A DNA stretch of 64,000 bases from Limosilactobacillus reuteri (GCF_003072625.1 NZ_CP027805.1:593501-657500); one strand, 5' to 3'. Shown: positions 29,011 through 38,982, counted from the stretch's first letter. The notes: generated by a model from the letters alone, not told the origin. Translations and numbers: made by a program.

Positions 29011-29610
29011 TTGTACGAATACTTAACAGGCCTTGTAACCGTTGTTGCACCACAATATATCGTTGTTGATGTTAATGGGGTTGGCTATAAATTATTAGTT
29101 GCTAATCCCTATCGTTATCAAGAGGATCGGACTAAGAAGGTCCAAGTATATGTCTACCAAGCAGTTCGTGAAGATAATATCTCCTTGTTTGGTTTTACAG
29201 ATCAAAATGAAAAAAATCTATTTATGCAATTAATTAATGTTTCCGGAATTGGACCAAAGAGTGCTTTAGCAATTTTAGCTAACCCTGATCACCAGGGACT
29301 TATTGATGCAATTACTAATAATAATGTTAGCTATTTAACTAAGTTCCCAGGAATCGGGAAAAAGACAGCTTCGCAAATTGTGTTAGACTTACGTGATAAG
29401 CTCACTAATGAAAGCAGCAGCTCATTATTTGCAACAACTCAGCTTACCGTTGATGCAACAGTAAATCGTGAGTTGAAAGATGCTTTGGAAGCATTGGCCG
29501 CATTAGGATACAAGGAACGGGACATTAAAAAGGTTCAAAAGACATTAATGAAAGAAGAACAAACGGCAACCGATGAATACTTAAGACAAGCATTAAGGTT
29601 GCTTAACTAG
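29011..29610 (+). CDS. ruvA: Holliday junction branch migration protein RuvA
   Basis: The 199-residue protein has an N-terminal OB fold ([20 protein letters not shown]) and two helix-hairpin-helix repeats ([13 protein letters not shown] and [13 protein letters not shown]). A C-terminal three-helix domain contacts RuvB. It binds four-way junctions and loads RuvB. The start is TTG 29011 behind AAGGAGGA. It is coupled to mutL and ruvB in the same operon. Confidence 0.96.
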   Translation: MYEYLTGLVTVVAPQYIVVDVNGVGYKLLVANPYRYQEDRTKKVQVYVYQAVREDNISLFGFTDQNEKNLFMQLINVSGIGPKSALAILANPDHQGLIDAITNNNVSYLTKFPGIGKKTASQIVLDLRDKLTNESSSSLFATTQLTVDATVNRELKDALEALAALGYKERDIKKVQKTLMKEEQTATDEYLRQALRLLN

Positions 29611-29624
29611 GAGGTGCAAGACTT

Positions 29625-30641
29625 GTGGAAAATGATCATGGTATTTTATCAGATCACCCATCAGGAGAAGAAGAAAGCCAAGTTGAGATAACTCTTCGCC
29701 CACAGAAACTAAGGGAATATATTGGTCAACCTAAAATTAAACACGAACTAGAAGTATATATTAAGGCAGCCCAATCCCGGGAAGAAGCTCTTGATCATGT
29801 ATTGTTATATGGTCCTCCAGGATTAGGAAAGACAACTTTAGCGATGGTAATAGCTAATGAGATGGGCGTTAATATCAAAACGACTAGTGGACCAGCGATC
29901 GAAAAGCCAGGAGATTTGGTTGCTTTATTGAATGAGTTGAAACCGGGGGATGTCCTTTTTGTTGATGAAATCCACCGGTTACCCAAAGTCGTGGAAGAAA
30001 TGCTTTATTCAGCGATGGAAGATTATTATATTGATATTGTTATTGGTGAGGGACCGACTGCGCATCCCGTTCATTTTCCCCTTCCGCCATTTACATTAAT
30101 TGGGGCAACGACACGAGCCGGAATGTTATCGGCACCATTACGTGATCGTTTCGGAATTGTTGAACACATGAACTACTATACTCAAGATGAACTGACAAAA
30201 ATTATTTTTCGTTCTGCCAAGATTTTCCATACTAGTATTCAAAATGAAGGGGCCCATGAACTATCTCTTCGTTCACGTGGTACGCCGCGAATCGCAAACC
30301 GCCTTTTAAAACGGGTACGTGATTTTGCTCAGGTAGCAGGGAAACGAAGCATTGATTCGGCAATTGTTAAGCAAGCATTATCGCTTCTCCAAGTTGATGA
30401 TCGGGGCTTAGATGAGATTGATCGGAAAATGTTGTTAACGATGATCAATTTCTACCACGGAGGTCCAGTGGGATTAAAAACAATTGCGGCAAATATTGGT
30501 GAAGAAACTAATACGATTGAAGAAATGTATGAACCATATTTATTACAGATTGGCTTTATTAGTCGCACCCCTCGTGGCCGGTTAGTGACACCGACAGCAT
30601 ATGAGCATTTAGGAATTGAATATCCAACTGATAAAAATTGA
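29625..30641 (+). CDS. ruvB: Holliday junction DNA helicase RuvB
   Basis: The 338-residue AAA+ motor has Walker [12 protein letters not shown], Walker [11 protein letters not shown], sensor [18 protein letters not shown], and a C-terminal winged helix. It drives branch migration with RuvA. The start is GTG 29625 behind GGAGGTG. In most lactobacilli queA-tgt-yajC follow. Here queA is missing and a divergent tgt relative comes next, starting 12 bases after the stop. Confidence 0.97.
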   Translation: MENDHGILSDHPSGEEESQVEITLRPQKLREYIGQPKIKHELEVYIKAAQSREEALDHVLLYGPPGLGKTTLAMVIANEMGVNIKTTSGPAIEKPGDLVALLNELKPGDVLFVDEIHRLPKVVEEMLYSAMEDYYIDIVIGEGPTAHPVHFPLPPFTLIGATTRAGMLSAPLRDRFGIVEHMNYYTQDELTKIIFRSAKIFHTSIQNEGAHELSLRSRGTPRIANRLLKRVRDFAQVAGKRSIDSAIVKQALSLLQVDDRGLDEIDRKMLLTMINFYHGGPVGLKTIAANIGEETNTIEEMYEPYLLQIGFISRTPRGRLVTPTAYEHLGIEYPTDKN

Positions 30642-30653
30642 TTGAGGAAAATT

Positions 30654-31742
30654 ATGAGTAAGTTAGAATTTACAATTAATCAAAGCGATCGCCAAGCACG
30701 AACCGGGCTTTTGCAGGTTAATGGACGACAAATTGAAACACCGGCTTTGGTTGCTAGTGGAGATGAATTAGCAAAATTATCACCCAGCCAGCTTAATCAG
30801 GCTGGTGTAAGTGCAGTTAAGACAAGTGGGTTAAAGCGTTGGCTAAAATATGACTCGGTGACTGAAAAATTAGGAGACCTCCATCAGCTTTTTCAGTGGG
30901 ATGGTCTTTTATTTGTGGACTTGGAAACTGAGGAGGCTTATCGCTTAGCAAAGCCGCGTGGAAAAAAACATGATGGTGTTCGTTTTCATGATCCGGCAAC
31001 TGGCCAACTAAAATTCTGGCAACCAGAAACTGCTCTTCAAATTCAAGAAGTACTCGGGGCTGATATTTTTCAAAGCTTTGACCAAGCAACAGATTATTAT
31101 ACGCCAGTTGATGATTTAAAAGCCGGGGTAAAACAAACAAATGACTGGTTATCTGTTGTCGAATTTCAAAAAGAACAAGCACTTGGTTCGATTGTTGGTG
31201 GCGGCTTGAGAGATTTGCGGACAGCCAGTATTGAAGCGGTTGATGAAGCCGGATTAAGCGGTTATCGTTTGAGTGGGATTCCTAACAACTTAGATGATCA
31301 AGAGTTTAGACGAATCATTAATGAAATTACGCCTAAACTAGCAGAGCAGAAACTACGCTACCTCCCTGCCGCGCTTTCTTTTGCCCAGCTAATAGCGGCA
31401 ATTTTAGCAGGAGTTGATTTAATTGATAGCAATCTAGCAACCCAAAAAGCGGCTAATGGGATTGCATTAGTTAATCAAGGGGTGACAGTTCTTCATCTTG
31501 ATCGTCAACATTTTAGCTTCGATTCACAAGTACTTGATCGTCAATGTGCGTGTGCAACTTGTCGCGCGGGATATTCACGGGCATTACTCCATAGCCTGAT
31601 TAATAATCGTAGTTTTTATGGTGAACAGCTCCTGCTGCAGCATAATCTGTTTACCCTCAATAAATTAATGGGTGGTTTACGACAAGCAATTAAAAATCAT
31701 CAAACAAAAAAATTTGTTCAAGAATTATTGCAGAATCAATAG
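30654..31742 (+). CDS. Divergent tRNA-guanine transglycosylase family protein
   Basis: The 362-residue protein is clearly of the TGT family by length, by LGADIFQSFDQAT, by the zinc site CACATC with a distant His, and by DLIDSNLATQKAANG (the family has DxFDCVxPTRNARNG). However, key pocket motifs differ. TDSGGFQ is replaced by a VDLETEE stretch, the usual VQGG reads VGGG, and the GGLAVGE loop is not recognisable. Tgt exchanges guanine for queuine or preQ1 at tRNA position 34. With the pocket changed and queA absent, it may handle another base or act as a scaffold. I use ATG 30654 (TGAGGAAA upstream). A TTG at 30642 is possible. Confidence 0.75.
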   Translation: MSKLEFTINQSDRQARTGLLQVNGRQIETPALVASGDELAKLSPSQLNQAGVSAVKTSGLKRWLKYDSVTEKLGDLHQLFQWDGLLFVDLETEEAYRLAKPRGKKHDGVRFHDPATGQLKFWQPETALQIQEVLGADIFQSFDQATDYYTPVDDLKAGVKQTNDWLSVVEFQKEQALGSIVGGGLRDLRTASIEAVDEAGLSGYRLSGIPNNLDDQEFRRIINEITPKLAEQKLRYLPAALSFAQLIAAILAGVDLIDSNLATQKAANGIALVNQGVTVLHLDRQHFSFDSQVLDRQCACATCRAGYSRALLHSLINNRSFYGEQLLLQHNLFTLNKLMGGLRQAIKNHQTKKFVQELLQNQ

Positions 31743-31813
31743 AGCATATAGCTTTTTATGGTAAAGTTTGTTAAAGTTAATATTAGTTAAATTTTTGAAG
31801 GGATGGATAAACC

Positions 31814-32278
31814 GTGAATAGTTTGAGTAGTTTTGTTCTTGGTGCTGCTTCATCTAATAATGCAAGTGGTTACTCAGGAATTATTTTAATCATCTTAATG
31901 GTAGCATTAATGTACTTCTTTATGATTCGCCCACAACAAAAGCAACGTAAAGAACACCAAGAGATGATGAATGAATTACACCCAGGTGATGAAGTTGTTA
32001 CGATTGGTCGGATGCATGGTAAGATTGATTCAATCAATAAGGCTGATCGGACAGTTACTTTAGATTGTGAAGGGATCTACCTTACTTTTGATATGGTGGC
32101 AATTGCCCGTGTTATCAAACGAGCAGATGCACCAGCTAGTGAAGCTCCCCAAGATAATAAAGCTGTTGCTAGTTCTGCAGCTGACAGTTCTGCAGATGCT
32201 TCAGCAGATAGCGCTGCTAGTGAGCCTACATCTGCAGCGAGTGCTAGCGATGAACAAAAAGACAGCGAAGAAAAGTAA
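31814..32278 (+). CDS. yajC: Preprotein translocase subunit YajC
   Basis: The 154-residue protein has one membrane helix (about residues 20-40, IILIILMVALMYFFMIRPQQKQ) and the YajC core HPGDEVVTIGRMHGKI. It then has an extra tail of about 45 residues made mostly of Ser, Ala, Asp and Glu. Usual length is 90-115. It associates with SecDF to assist secretion. The start is GTG 31814 behind GAAGGGATGG. A strong terminator follows directly. Confidence 0.9.
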   Translation: MNSLSSFVLGAASSNNASGYSGIILIILMVALMYFFMIRPQQKQRKEHQEMMNELHPGDEVVTIGRMHGKIDSINKADRTVTLDCEGIYLTFDMVAIARVIKRADAPASEAPQDNKAVASSAADSSADASADSAASEPTSAASASDEQKDSEEK

Positions 32279-32287
32279 TTTAATTTA

Positions 32288-32329
32288 GATGAAAATAGTC
32301 GTAAACAGGCGAATATTTTCATCTTTTTT
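32288..32329 (+). terminator. Rho-independent terminator after yajC
   Basis: GATGAAAATA and TATTTTCATC form a stem, followed by six T. Confidence 0.85.
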
Positions 32330-32331
32330 AT

Positions 32332-32361
32332 TTGGTTGTTAATCGCGTTTATTGCTATACT
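32332..32361 (+). promoter_or_regulatory. Promoter for the DHH phosphoesterase gene
   Basis: TTGGTT (32332-32337), an 18-base spacer and TATACT (32356-32361) with a preceding TG. It starts right after the yajC terminator. Confidence 0.45.
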
Positions 32362-32404
32362 AAAAGATAGTGTTAAATTTTATTCGGGTAAGGAGAATAG
32401 CATA

Positions 32405-33364
32405 ATGGCAGATCCATTAACAGCAATTTTTGAACAAATCAAAAAATACAATAAAATAATTATTCATCGGCATCAACGCCCTGATCCAGATGCAATTGGC
32501 TCACAAGTTGGCCTTGCGGAAATTTTACGGGCTTCATTCCCATACAAACAAATTTATGTTGTAGGGAAGCATATTCCAGGGTTTGATTGGATCGGTGAGA
32601 TGGATACGATCGACAATCAGACATTTGATGATGCATTAGTAATTGTTACGGATACAGCAAATGCGCCACGAATTGATGATCGGCGCTTTGATAATGGGGA
32701 CGAGCTTATTAAGATTGATCATCACCCTAACGATGAACCCTTTGGCGATATTATGTGGGTTGAACCAGATGCTTCTAGCTGTTCTGAAATGATTTATAGT
32801 TTTTATCAACGATTTGCAAAAGAATTAACGCTTCCCCAGAAAGCTGCTCATGCCTTATACGCAGGAATTATTGGCGATACAGGTCGTTTCCTTTATCCAG
32901 CAACAACTCCTCGAACGATGCTAGTTGCAGGTTCGTTAATGGCGGCCGGCGCAAATGCAGCGGAAATTAGTCAGCACGAAAATGAAATTACCTTACCAGT
33001 GGCTCGTCTATCAGCATACGTTTATGAGAATTTGCAGATATTAGATAATGGAGCCGCATATGTTATCTTAACCAATGAAATTTTAGAACAATTCGGATTA
33101 ACTGAAGCTGGGACATCCGCAATTGTTTCTTTACCAGGTCGAATTCATGATGTTCTTGCCTGGGCGATCTTTGTAGAACAAGAAGATGGCCATTATCGCA
33201 TTCGTCTCCGTTCAAAGGGGCCAACAATTAATGAATTAGCTAAGCAGCATGATGGCGGTGGACATCCCCTTGCTAGTGGCGCTAAGGCTAAAGATGAAGC
33301 AGAAATTAAACAAGTGATTGATGAATTGGACCAATTAACACAAAGTTACGTAAACCAAAAATGA
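32405..33364 (+). CDS. nrnA: DHH-family bifunctional oligoribonuclease / PAP phosphatase
   Basis: The 319-residue protein has the DHH phosphoesterase signature IIHRHQRPDPDAIGSQ, VTDTAN, KIDHHPND and the DHHA1 C-terminal motif GGGHPLASGA. NrnA degrades very short RNAs and 3'-phosphoadenosine 5'-phosphate. I chose ATG 32405 because AAGGAGAAT precedes it. An upstream ATG in frame at 32336 overlaps the promoter. The helicase gene follows after 13 bases. Confidence 0.92.
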   Translation: MADPLTAIFEQIKKYNKIIIHRHQRPDPDAIGSQVGLAEILRASFPYKQIYVVGKHIPGFDWIGEMDTIDNQTFDDALVIVTDTANAPRIDDRRFDNGDELIKIDHHPNDEPFGDIMWVEPDASSCSEMIYSFYQRFAKELTLPQKAAHALYAGIIGDTGRFLYPATTPRTMLVAGSLMAAGANAAEISQHENEITLPVARLSAYVYENLQILDNGAAYVILTNEILEQFGLTEAGTSAIVSLPGRIHDVLAWAIFVEQEDGHYRIRLRSKGPTINELAKQHDGGGHPLASGAKAKDEAEIKQVIDELDQLTQSYVNQK

Positions 33365-33377
33365 AAGGGAAATAGCT

Positions 33378-34751
33378 ATGAGTGATAAAAAATTTGCTGA
33401 TTTTCAGTTGCAACCTTATCTGTTAACAGCAATTCAAAAAATTAATTTTCGTCAACCGACACCGGTCCAACAACGAGTAATACCAGTGATTATGGCGGGA
33501 CGAAGTGTTGTGGGGCAATCAGCGACGGGTAGTGGGAAAACACATGCCTTTCTCTTACCGATTTTTTCAAAGATCAATCCAGAAGATCAAAACGTTCAAG
33601 CAGTAATTACAACTCCTAGTCGGGAATTAGCATACCAAATTTATAATGCGGCAAAGCAACTTAACAAATATGCTCCTCATCCTCTTACCATTCACAATTA
33701 TGTCGGTGGTACAGACAAGCAGCATCAGGTTGACCAATTAAGCCGAAAACAACCTCAATTGGTCATTGGAACTCCAGGAAGAGTATTGGACTTAATCAAG
33801 AGTCAGGCATTGGATATTCACACAGCGAAAATGTTTGTGGTGGATGAAGCGGACATGACCCTAGATATGGGATTCTTACATGAAGTTGACCAAATTGCCA
33901 GTCATTTTCCTGATGACCTTCAAATGATGGTTTTCTCAGCAACGATTCCGCAGAAACTGCGCCCATTCTTAAAAAAGTATATGGAAAATCCAGTCGTTGA
34001 AGAGATTCCTACTGAAGCAGTAATTAATCCGGATGTTGATAATTGGTTAATGTCAACTAAGGGGCAGGATCGTAATCAGCTAATTTATCGTTTGCTGACT
34101 CTTGGTGAACCATATCTTGCGTTGGTATTTGCTAATACAAAAGAACGAGCAGTCGAATTAACCCAGTACTTAGAAAATCAAGGGCTCAAGGTAGCAATGA
34201 TTCATGGGGGACTAGAAGCTCGTCGTCGTAAACGGACAATGCGGCAAATTCGTAATCTTGAATATCAATATGTTGTGGCAACTGATCTAGCAGCTCGTGG
34301 AATTGATATTGATGGAGTATCACTAGTAATCAATGACGACTTGCCAACTGATCTTGAATATTTTGTTCATCGAGTTGGTCGTACAGGACGAAATGGGATG
34401 AAGGGAACAGCCATTACCCTATATGAGCCAGCAGAAGATGATTTAATTGCTAAGCTTGAGGAGCGGGGAGTTAAATTTGTACCAAAAGAATTAAAGAATG
34501 GGCAACTAGTAACTACCCACGACCGTAATCGCCGGAAGCATTATAAGCGGCGGCAAAATGAACTTGATCCGTCAATGAAGGGTTACGTAAAAAAGACTAA
34601 GAAAAAGGTTAAACCTGGTTATAAGAAACGGATTAAAAAGGCGATTAAAGAAGACGAACAACAAAAACAGAAACTTGAATTACGGCATAAGATTCGGAAA
34701 GCTAAGCGTGCCCGTCAAAAGCAACATCGCCGTGAACGAAATGCCCGTTGA
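33378..34751 (+). CDS. cshB: DEAD-box ATP-dependent RNA helicase (CshB type)
   Basis: The 457-residue protein has the Q-motif region RQPTPVQQRVIP, Walker A SATGSGKTH, VVDEADMTLD (the DEAD box), SAT, and HRVGRTGRNG. A Lys/Arg-rich tail from about residue 385 is typical of the CshB group. It remodels RNA, perhaps in ribosome assembly or cold adaptation. It follows the DHH gene at 13 bases, so the two are co-transcribed. The alaS promoter's -35 overlaps its stop codon. Confidence 0.88.
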   Translation: MSDKKFADFQLQPYLLTAIQKINFRQPTPVQQRVIPVIMAGRSVVGQSATGSGKTHAFLLPIFSKINPEDQNVQAVITTPSRELAYQIYNAAKQLNKYAPHPLTIHNYVGGTDKQHQVDQLSRKQPQLVIGTPGRVLDLIKSQALDIHTAKMFVVDEADMTLDMGFLHEVDQIASHFPDDLQMMVFSATIPQKLRPFLKKYMENPVVEEIPTEAVINPDVDNWLMSTKGQDRNQLIYRLLTLGEPYLALVFANTKERAVELTQYLENQGLKVAMIHGGLEARRRKRTMRQIRNLEYQYVVATDLAARGIDIDGVSLVINDDLPTDLEYFVHRVGRTGRNGMKGTAITLYEPAEDDLIAKLEERGVKFVPKELKNGQLVTTHDRNRRKHYKRRQNELDPSMKGYVKKTKKKVKPGYKKRIKKAIKEDEQQKQKLELRHKIRKAKRARQKQHRRERNAR

Positions 34752-34776
34752 TTTTAAAGTAATTGTTCGCTATAAT
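34748..34776 (+). promoter_or_regulatory. Sigma-A promoter for alaS
   Basis: TTGATT (34748-34753), a 17-base spacer and TATAAT (34771-34776). The -35 overlaps the stop of the helicase gene. Confidence 0.7.
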
Positions 34777-34784
34777 ATGACACG

Positions 34785-34990
34785 TCTGGGACATGCTATA
34801 GCTAACGGAAAATTTCAGAGACAGTTGGTGAGGTGTGACAACTGATTTCCTAGCTTTAGTGCTCCCCATTCGGATAATTTGATATTTAACCTTGGGTAAC
34901 CAAGAAGTAAAGAGGTAAACGAATTCCATCGTTGCAAGCAGAGTGGTACCGCGTCAATCCGGCGTCTCTGATTCGCAATGGTGGTTTTTG
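34785..34990 (+). promoter_or_regulatory. T-box leader of alaS, specifier GCT (alanine)
   Basis: The stem I apical loop is visible as CAGTTGGTGAGGTGTGACAACTG around 34823-34845. The specifier GCT is at 34861-34863, and the T-box core CAGAGTGGTACCGCG at 34939-34953 faces CGTCTCTG (34963-34970). A 3' stem CCATCGTTGC/GCAATGGTGG ends at TTTTTGTTTT. GCT codes alanine, as expected for alaS. Uncharged tRNA-Ala should switch on read-through. Confidence 0.9.
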
Positions 34991-35009
34991 TTTTAGAAAG
35001 GGTGATTTG

Positions 35010-37664
35010 ATGAAAGAGTTGAAGAAGCTAAATAGTGCTCAAGTACGGCGGATGTACTTGAAATTTTTTGAAGAGCATGGCCACCAAGTTATGCCGAGTG
35101 CATCATTAGTTCCAGTAAATGATCCAACATTACTATGGATTAACTCTGGGGTTGCCACAATGAAGAAATACTTTGATGGAAAAGTTGTTCCTGACAATCC
35201 ACGGATGACAAGCTCACAAAAGAGTATTCGGACGAACGATATTGAAAACGTTGGTAAGACTGCCCGGCACCATACCATGTTTGAAATGTTGGGTAACTTC
35301 TCTGTTGGTGATTACTTTAAAAATGAAGTAATTCCATGGGCTTGGGAATTACTAACAAGTGATGAATGGTTTGGTTTTGATCCTGAACGCCTATACATTA
35401 CTTATTACCCTAAAGATCATGATGCTTATAATCGCTGGCGTGAAGTAGGCGTTGCTGAAGATCACTTAATTGCTGATGAGGATAACTTCTGGGATATTGG
35501 GCAAGGTCCATCTGGTCCAGATACGGAAATTTTTTATGACCGTGGTCAAGAATTTAATAATTTAGCTGATGATGATCCAGAAAACTATCCTGGCGGTGAA
35601 AATGAACGCTACCTTGAGATTTGGAACATTGTCTTTAGTCAATTTAACCATACGCCAGAAGATACTTACGAACCACTTCCTCATAAAAACATTGATACGG
35701 GGATGGGTCTTGAACGGGTTGTTTCAATCTTTGAAAATGCCCCGACTAACTTTGAAACCGACTTATTTATGCCATTAATCAAGCAAGCTGAAGAGTTTAG
35801 TGGTACTAAGAAGTATGGTCAAAATAAAGAAGACGATATTCAATTTAAGATTATCGCTGATCATATTCGGACAATTACCTTTGCGATCGGGGATGGTGCC
35901 TTGCCTTCAAATGTTGGTCGCGGATATGTTATTCGGCGGTTGCTCCGGCGAGCAGTTGTTGCTGGAAAGAAGCTGGGGATCGATGAACCATTCTTAGCAA
36001 AGATGGTTCCAACAGTCGGCAAGATCATGGAAGATTACTATCCTGATGTTCTTAAAAATGCTGACTATATTGCTTCGGTTATTGAATCAGAAGAAGACCG
36101 CTTTAGTGCAACCTTAAATGGCGGATTAAACTTGTTAAATAACGTGATTGCTGAAGCTAAGGAAAATAAGACCAACGAAATTGATGGACGAACAGCTTTT
36201 AAACTTTATGATACTTATGGCTTCCCAATTGAATTAACCAAGGAATATGCTGAAGACGAAGGACTAACAGTTGATGAAAAGGGCTTCCAAGCAGCAATGA
36301 CAGAGCAGCAAAATCGTGCTCGTAATGCCCGTGATATGGATAACGGGATGGGTGTTCAAACTGATTTGTGGACTTCATTCAAGGAAGATAGCAAATATGT
36401 TGGTTACACTGATTTGGCCGTTGATAATGCAAAGGTTATTGGTTTAGCACATGATGGTCAACAAGCAGATGAAGCACAACCAGGTGATAAGAACATTGAA
36501 TTAATTTTTGATGTAACGCCATTCTATGCTGAAATGGGAGGCCAAGTCGCTGATACTGGTGACATTATTGATAACTATGGTAAAAAAGTTGGTCGGGTGG
36601 TTGATGTCCAACATGCACCAAACCAGCAAAACCTTCACCGGGTAGAATTAACTACCCCTATTAAAAAGGGTGCCCGTTACAAACTGGTTGTTGACCGTAT
36701 TCGTCACCTTAAGATTGAAAAGAACCATACAGCAACCCACTTGTTAGACCAAGCATTGCGGAACGTTCTTGGTGGTCATACTCAACAAGCCGGATCATTA
36801 GTTGAAGAACATTACTTACGTTTTGACTTTAACCACTTTGGTCAAGTAACTGCTGAGGACCTCAAGAAGGTTGAAAACATGGTTAATGAGCAAATCTGGA
36901 AGGAAATTCCAGTCAAGACAGTGGAAACTGATATTGATTCTGCTAAGGAAATGGGTGCTATCGCCTTATTCTCAGATAAGTATGGTGATAAGGTCCGGGT
37001 TGTTAAGATTGGTGACTTTAACACTGAGTTCTGTGGTGGTGACCACGTTAAAAACACGAATGAGCTTGGTCTCTTCAAGATTGTTTCTGAAGGAGGGGTT
37101 GGTGCTGGAGTACGGCGGATCGAAGCAGTAACTTCCAGTGATGCCTTTAAGTTCCTCCAAGATCGTGATGACCTCTTAACAAAGAGCGCTGCTAGTTTGA
37201 AGGTTGCTCAGATTAAGGAAGTTCCTCATCAAGTAGAAACATTACAAAATGAACTTAAAGAAGCTCAAAAGCAAAATGAGTCTCTTCAAGCTAAGATTGC
37301 TGCTCAACAAGCTAATAATGTTTTTGAAAACGTTCAAGCAACCAAGAATGGAAGTTTAATTGCTGCTGAAGTTCAAGTTGCTGGTATGGGTCAATTACGG
37401 CAACTTGCTGATACTTGGCGTTCAAAGGCTCTTTCTGATGTTCTTGTCCTTGCGACAGCTAGTGATGGGAAAGCAAACTTATTAGTGGCGGTTAGTGATA
37501 ATAAAACTAAGGAAGGCTTAAAAGCGGGTGACCTTGTTAAGGCGATCGCGCCAGCTATTAATGGTGGCGGTGGCGGTCGACCAAACCTCGCCCAAGCTGG
37601 TGGAAAGAATCCAGCTGGAATTAAGGAAGCCTTAAGCCAAGCAAAAGATTACCTCGATAAGTAA
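35010..37664 (+). CDS. alaS: Alanine--tRNA ligase
   Basis: The 884-residue class II synthetase has the catalytic start VRRMYLKFFEEHGH, the editing-domain zinc motif HTATHLLDQAL, CGGDHVKNT, and the C-terminal Gly-rich GGGGGRPNLAQAGGK (C-Ala domain). It charges tRNA-Ala. I chose ATG 35010 because GAAAGGGTG precedes it. The frame is open further up to 34932, but that part is the T-box and terminator. A strong terminator follows. Confidence 0.97.
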   Translation: MKELKKLNSAQVRRMYLKFFEEHGHQVMPSASLVPVNDPTLLWINSGVATMKKYFDGKVVPDNPRMTSSQKSIRTNDIENVGKTARHHTMFEMLGNFSVGDYFKNEVIPWAWELLTSDEWFGFDPERLYITYYPKDHDAYNRWREVGVAEDHLIADEDNFWDIGQGPSGPDTEIFYDRGQEFNNLADDDPENYPGGENERYLEIWNIVFSQFNHTPEDTYEPLPHKNIDTGMGLERVVSIFENAPTNFETDLFMPLIKQAEEFSGTKKYGQNKEDDIQFKIIADHIRTITFAIGDGALPSNVGRGYVIRRLLRRAVVAGKKLGIDEPFLAKMVPTVGKIMEDYYPDVLKNADYIASVIESEEDRFSATLNGGLNLLNNVIAEAKENKTNEIDGRTAFKLYDTYGFPIELTKEYAEDEGLTVDEKGFQAAMTEQQNRARNARDMDNGMGVQTDLWTSFKEDSKYVGYTDLAVDNAKVIGLAHDGQQADEAQPGDKNIELIFDVTPFYAEMGGQVADTGDIIDNYGKKVGRVVDVQHAPNQQNLHRVELTTPIKKGARYKLVVDRIRHLKIEKNHTATHLLDQALRNVLGGHTQQAGSLVEEHYLRFDFNHFGQVTAEDLKKVENMVNEQIWKEIPVKTVETDIDSAKEMGAIALFSDKYGDKVRVVKIGDFNTEFCGGDHVKNTNELGLFKIVSEGGVGAGVRRIEAVTSSDAFKFLQDRDDLLTKSAASLKVAQIKEVPHQVETLQNELKEAQKQNESLQAKIAAQQANNVFENVQATKNGSLIAAEVQVAGMGQLRQLADTWRSKALSDVLVLATASDGKANLLVAVSDNKTKEGLKAGDLVKAIAPAINGGGGGRPNLAQAGGKNPAGIKEALSQAKDYLDK

Positions 37665-37701
37665 ATCAAAAATCAGAAGGAAATAACTATCTCATAGTCT
37701 A

Positions 37702-37749
37702 AAAGATTGAAAGAAACCAATTTTTGAGTTCTTTCAATCTTTCTTTTTT
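37702..37749 (+). terminator. Rho-independent terminator after alaS
   Basis: AAAGATTGAAAGAA pairs perfectly with TTCTTTCAATCTTT, followed by CTTTTTT. Confidence 0.88.
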
Positions 37750-37856
37750 GTAAGAACTTCTTAAGGTAATAAAAAATACTATCAAGAAACGCTATTATCA
37801 GCTATAATATAAAACTTGTAGTTTAAGATAAAACTAATATTACTGTTTACTTACAA

Positions 37857-37885
37857 TTGACAAATGTAAATTGTGATTTTAATAA
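37857..37885 (+). promoter_or_regulatory. Promoter for ireB-ruvX
   Basis: TTGACA (37857-37862), a 17-base spacer and TAATAA (37880-37885), 49 bases before the ireB ATG. An alternative -10 a little downstream is possible. Confidence 0.45.
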
Positions 37886-37934
37886 GAATATAGTAAAATT
37901 GATAGTTGAAAAGAATATCTGGAGGTGACGATTG

Positions 37935-38201
37935 ATGGCTACAAATGATAAAACGATGTTCTTTGATTTCGGTCAAGAACGTCAAGAAAATATTAAGCAA
38001 ACATTAAAGACGGTTTATGAATCATTAGAAGAAAAGGGATACAACCCGATTAATCAAATTGTCGGTTATCTTTTATCTGGTGATCCAGCTTATATTCCGC
38101 GTTTGAATGGTGCACGTAACTTGATTCGTCAATATGAACGTGACAAAATTATTGAAGAGCTTGTTCGGGCATACCTAAAGAATAACGGTGAAACTAAATG
38201 A
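37935..38201 (+). CDS. ireB: IreB family regulatory phosphoprotein (UPF0297)
   Basis: The 88-residue protein has KTMFFDFG and [20 protein letters not shown], the signature of the YrzL/IreB family, always near ruvX. In Enterococcus, IreB is phosphorylated by the IreK Ser/Thr kinase and affects cephalosporin resistance. I chose ATG 37935, with GGAGGTG at the right distance. A TTG at 37932 is three bases too close. It overlaps ruvX by four bases. Confidence 0.9.
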   Translation: MATNDKTMFFDFGQERQENIKQTLKTVYESLEEKGYNPINQIVGYLLSGDPAYIPRLNGARNLIRQYERDKIIEELVRAYLKNNGETK

Positions 38202-38641
38202 GATTAATGGGATTAGACGTTGGCTCTAAAACGGTTGGTATTTCCGTAAGCGATCCTCTCGGTTGGACGGCCCAAGCAGTTGAGATTATTCCAATTGATG
38301 AAGAAAACGAAATTTTTGGGATTGATCGTGTTGCCGAGCTAGTGAAAAAAGAACAGGTAGCTGGGTTTGTAATTGGCCTTCCTAAAAATATGAATAATAC
38401 AGAAGGTCCTCGTGTTGAAGCATCTCAGCACTATGGTAAGCTATTACAACAACGTTTTCCAGATATTCCTATTGACTTTCAAGATGAACGTTTAACGACG
38501 GTTGAGGCACACCGAATGCTAGTTGAAGAAGCGGACATTTCACGTGCTAAGCAGAAAAAAGTTATCGATGAAGTTGCAGCAACATTCATTTTACAAAGCT
38601 ATTTGGATCGCCATGGTCGCCTTGTGAATAAGCTAAAATGA
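38198..38641 (+). CDS. ruvX: Holliday junction resolvase-like protein RuvX (YqgF)
   Basis: The 147-residue RNase H-fold protein has [13 protein letters not shown] with the catalytic Asp, [21 protein letters not shown] and DEVAATFIL with the further acidic residues. It is proposed to process pre-16S rRNA ends as well as Holliday junctions. It starts within the end of ireB (ATGA overlap) and is followed after 9 bases by the DUF1292 gene, the standard order in Firmicutes. Confidence 0.93.
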   Translation: MRLMGLDVGSKTVGISVSDPLGWTAQAVEIIPIDEENEIFGIDRVAELVKKEQVAGFVIGLPKNMNNTEGPRVEASQHYGKLLQQRFPDIPIDFQDERLTTVEAHRMLVEEADISRAKQKKVIDEVAATFILQSYLDRHGRLVNKLK

Positions 38642-38650
38642 GGTATTAAA

Positions 38651-38947
38651 ATGAGTAAACAAGAAAATAACGAAGACATGATTACATTAATTGATGAGAA
38701 TGGTAATGAACAATTATTTAAGGAATTGTTTACGTTTGATTCTGATGATTATGGCAAATCATATATCTTTATCTATCCAGTAGAACAAGAAAATGACGAT
38801 TCCGTTGACATTCAAGCTTACATTATAGCTGATAATGAAGATAACGATGGACAGGACCTTGTTCCAATTGAAGATGATAAGGAATGGGACATGGTTGAAG
38901 AAGTATTAAATACTTTCCTTGATAATGATGGTAATTTCAAGGCCTAA
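38651..38947 (+). CDS. DUF1292 family protein (YrzB)
   Basis: The 98-residue, very acidic protein (many Asp/Glu) has [21 protein letters not shown] and [10 protein letters not shown], typical of the DUF1292 family found after ireB-ruvX in Firmicutes. The exact function is unknown. It is the last gene of this small operon, and a hairpin follows. Confidence 0.85.
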   Translation: MSKQENNEDMITLIDENGNEQLFKELFTFDSDDYGKSYIFIYPVEQENDDSVDIQAYIIADNEDNDGQDLVPIEDDKEWDMVEEVLNTFLDNDGNFKA

Positions 38948-38982
38948 TTAAAATTACCAGATAAATAAAATATTAACATAAG

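Noticed and set aside
30817..31182. Minus-strand open frame of 121 codons within the TGT-like gene
   Set aside because: It is antisense to a conserved enzyme fold and has no ribosome site.
34932..35009. N-terminal extension of alaS
   Set aside because: The open frame runs through the T-box core and terminator. The ribosome site fits only ATG 35010.
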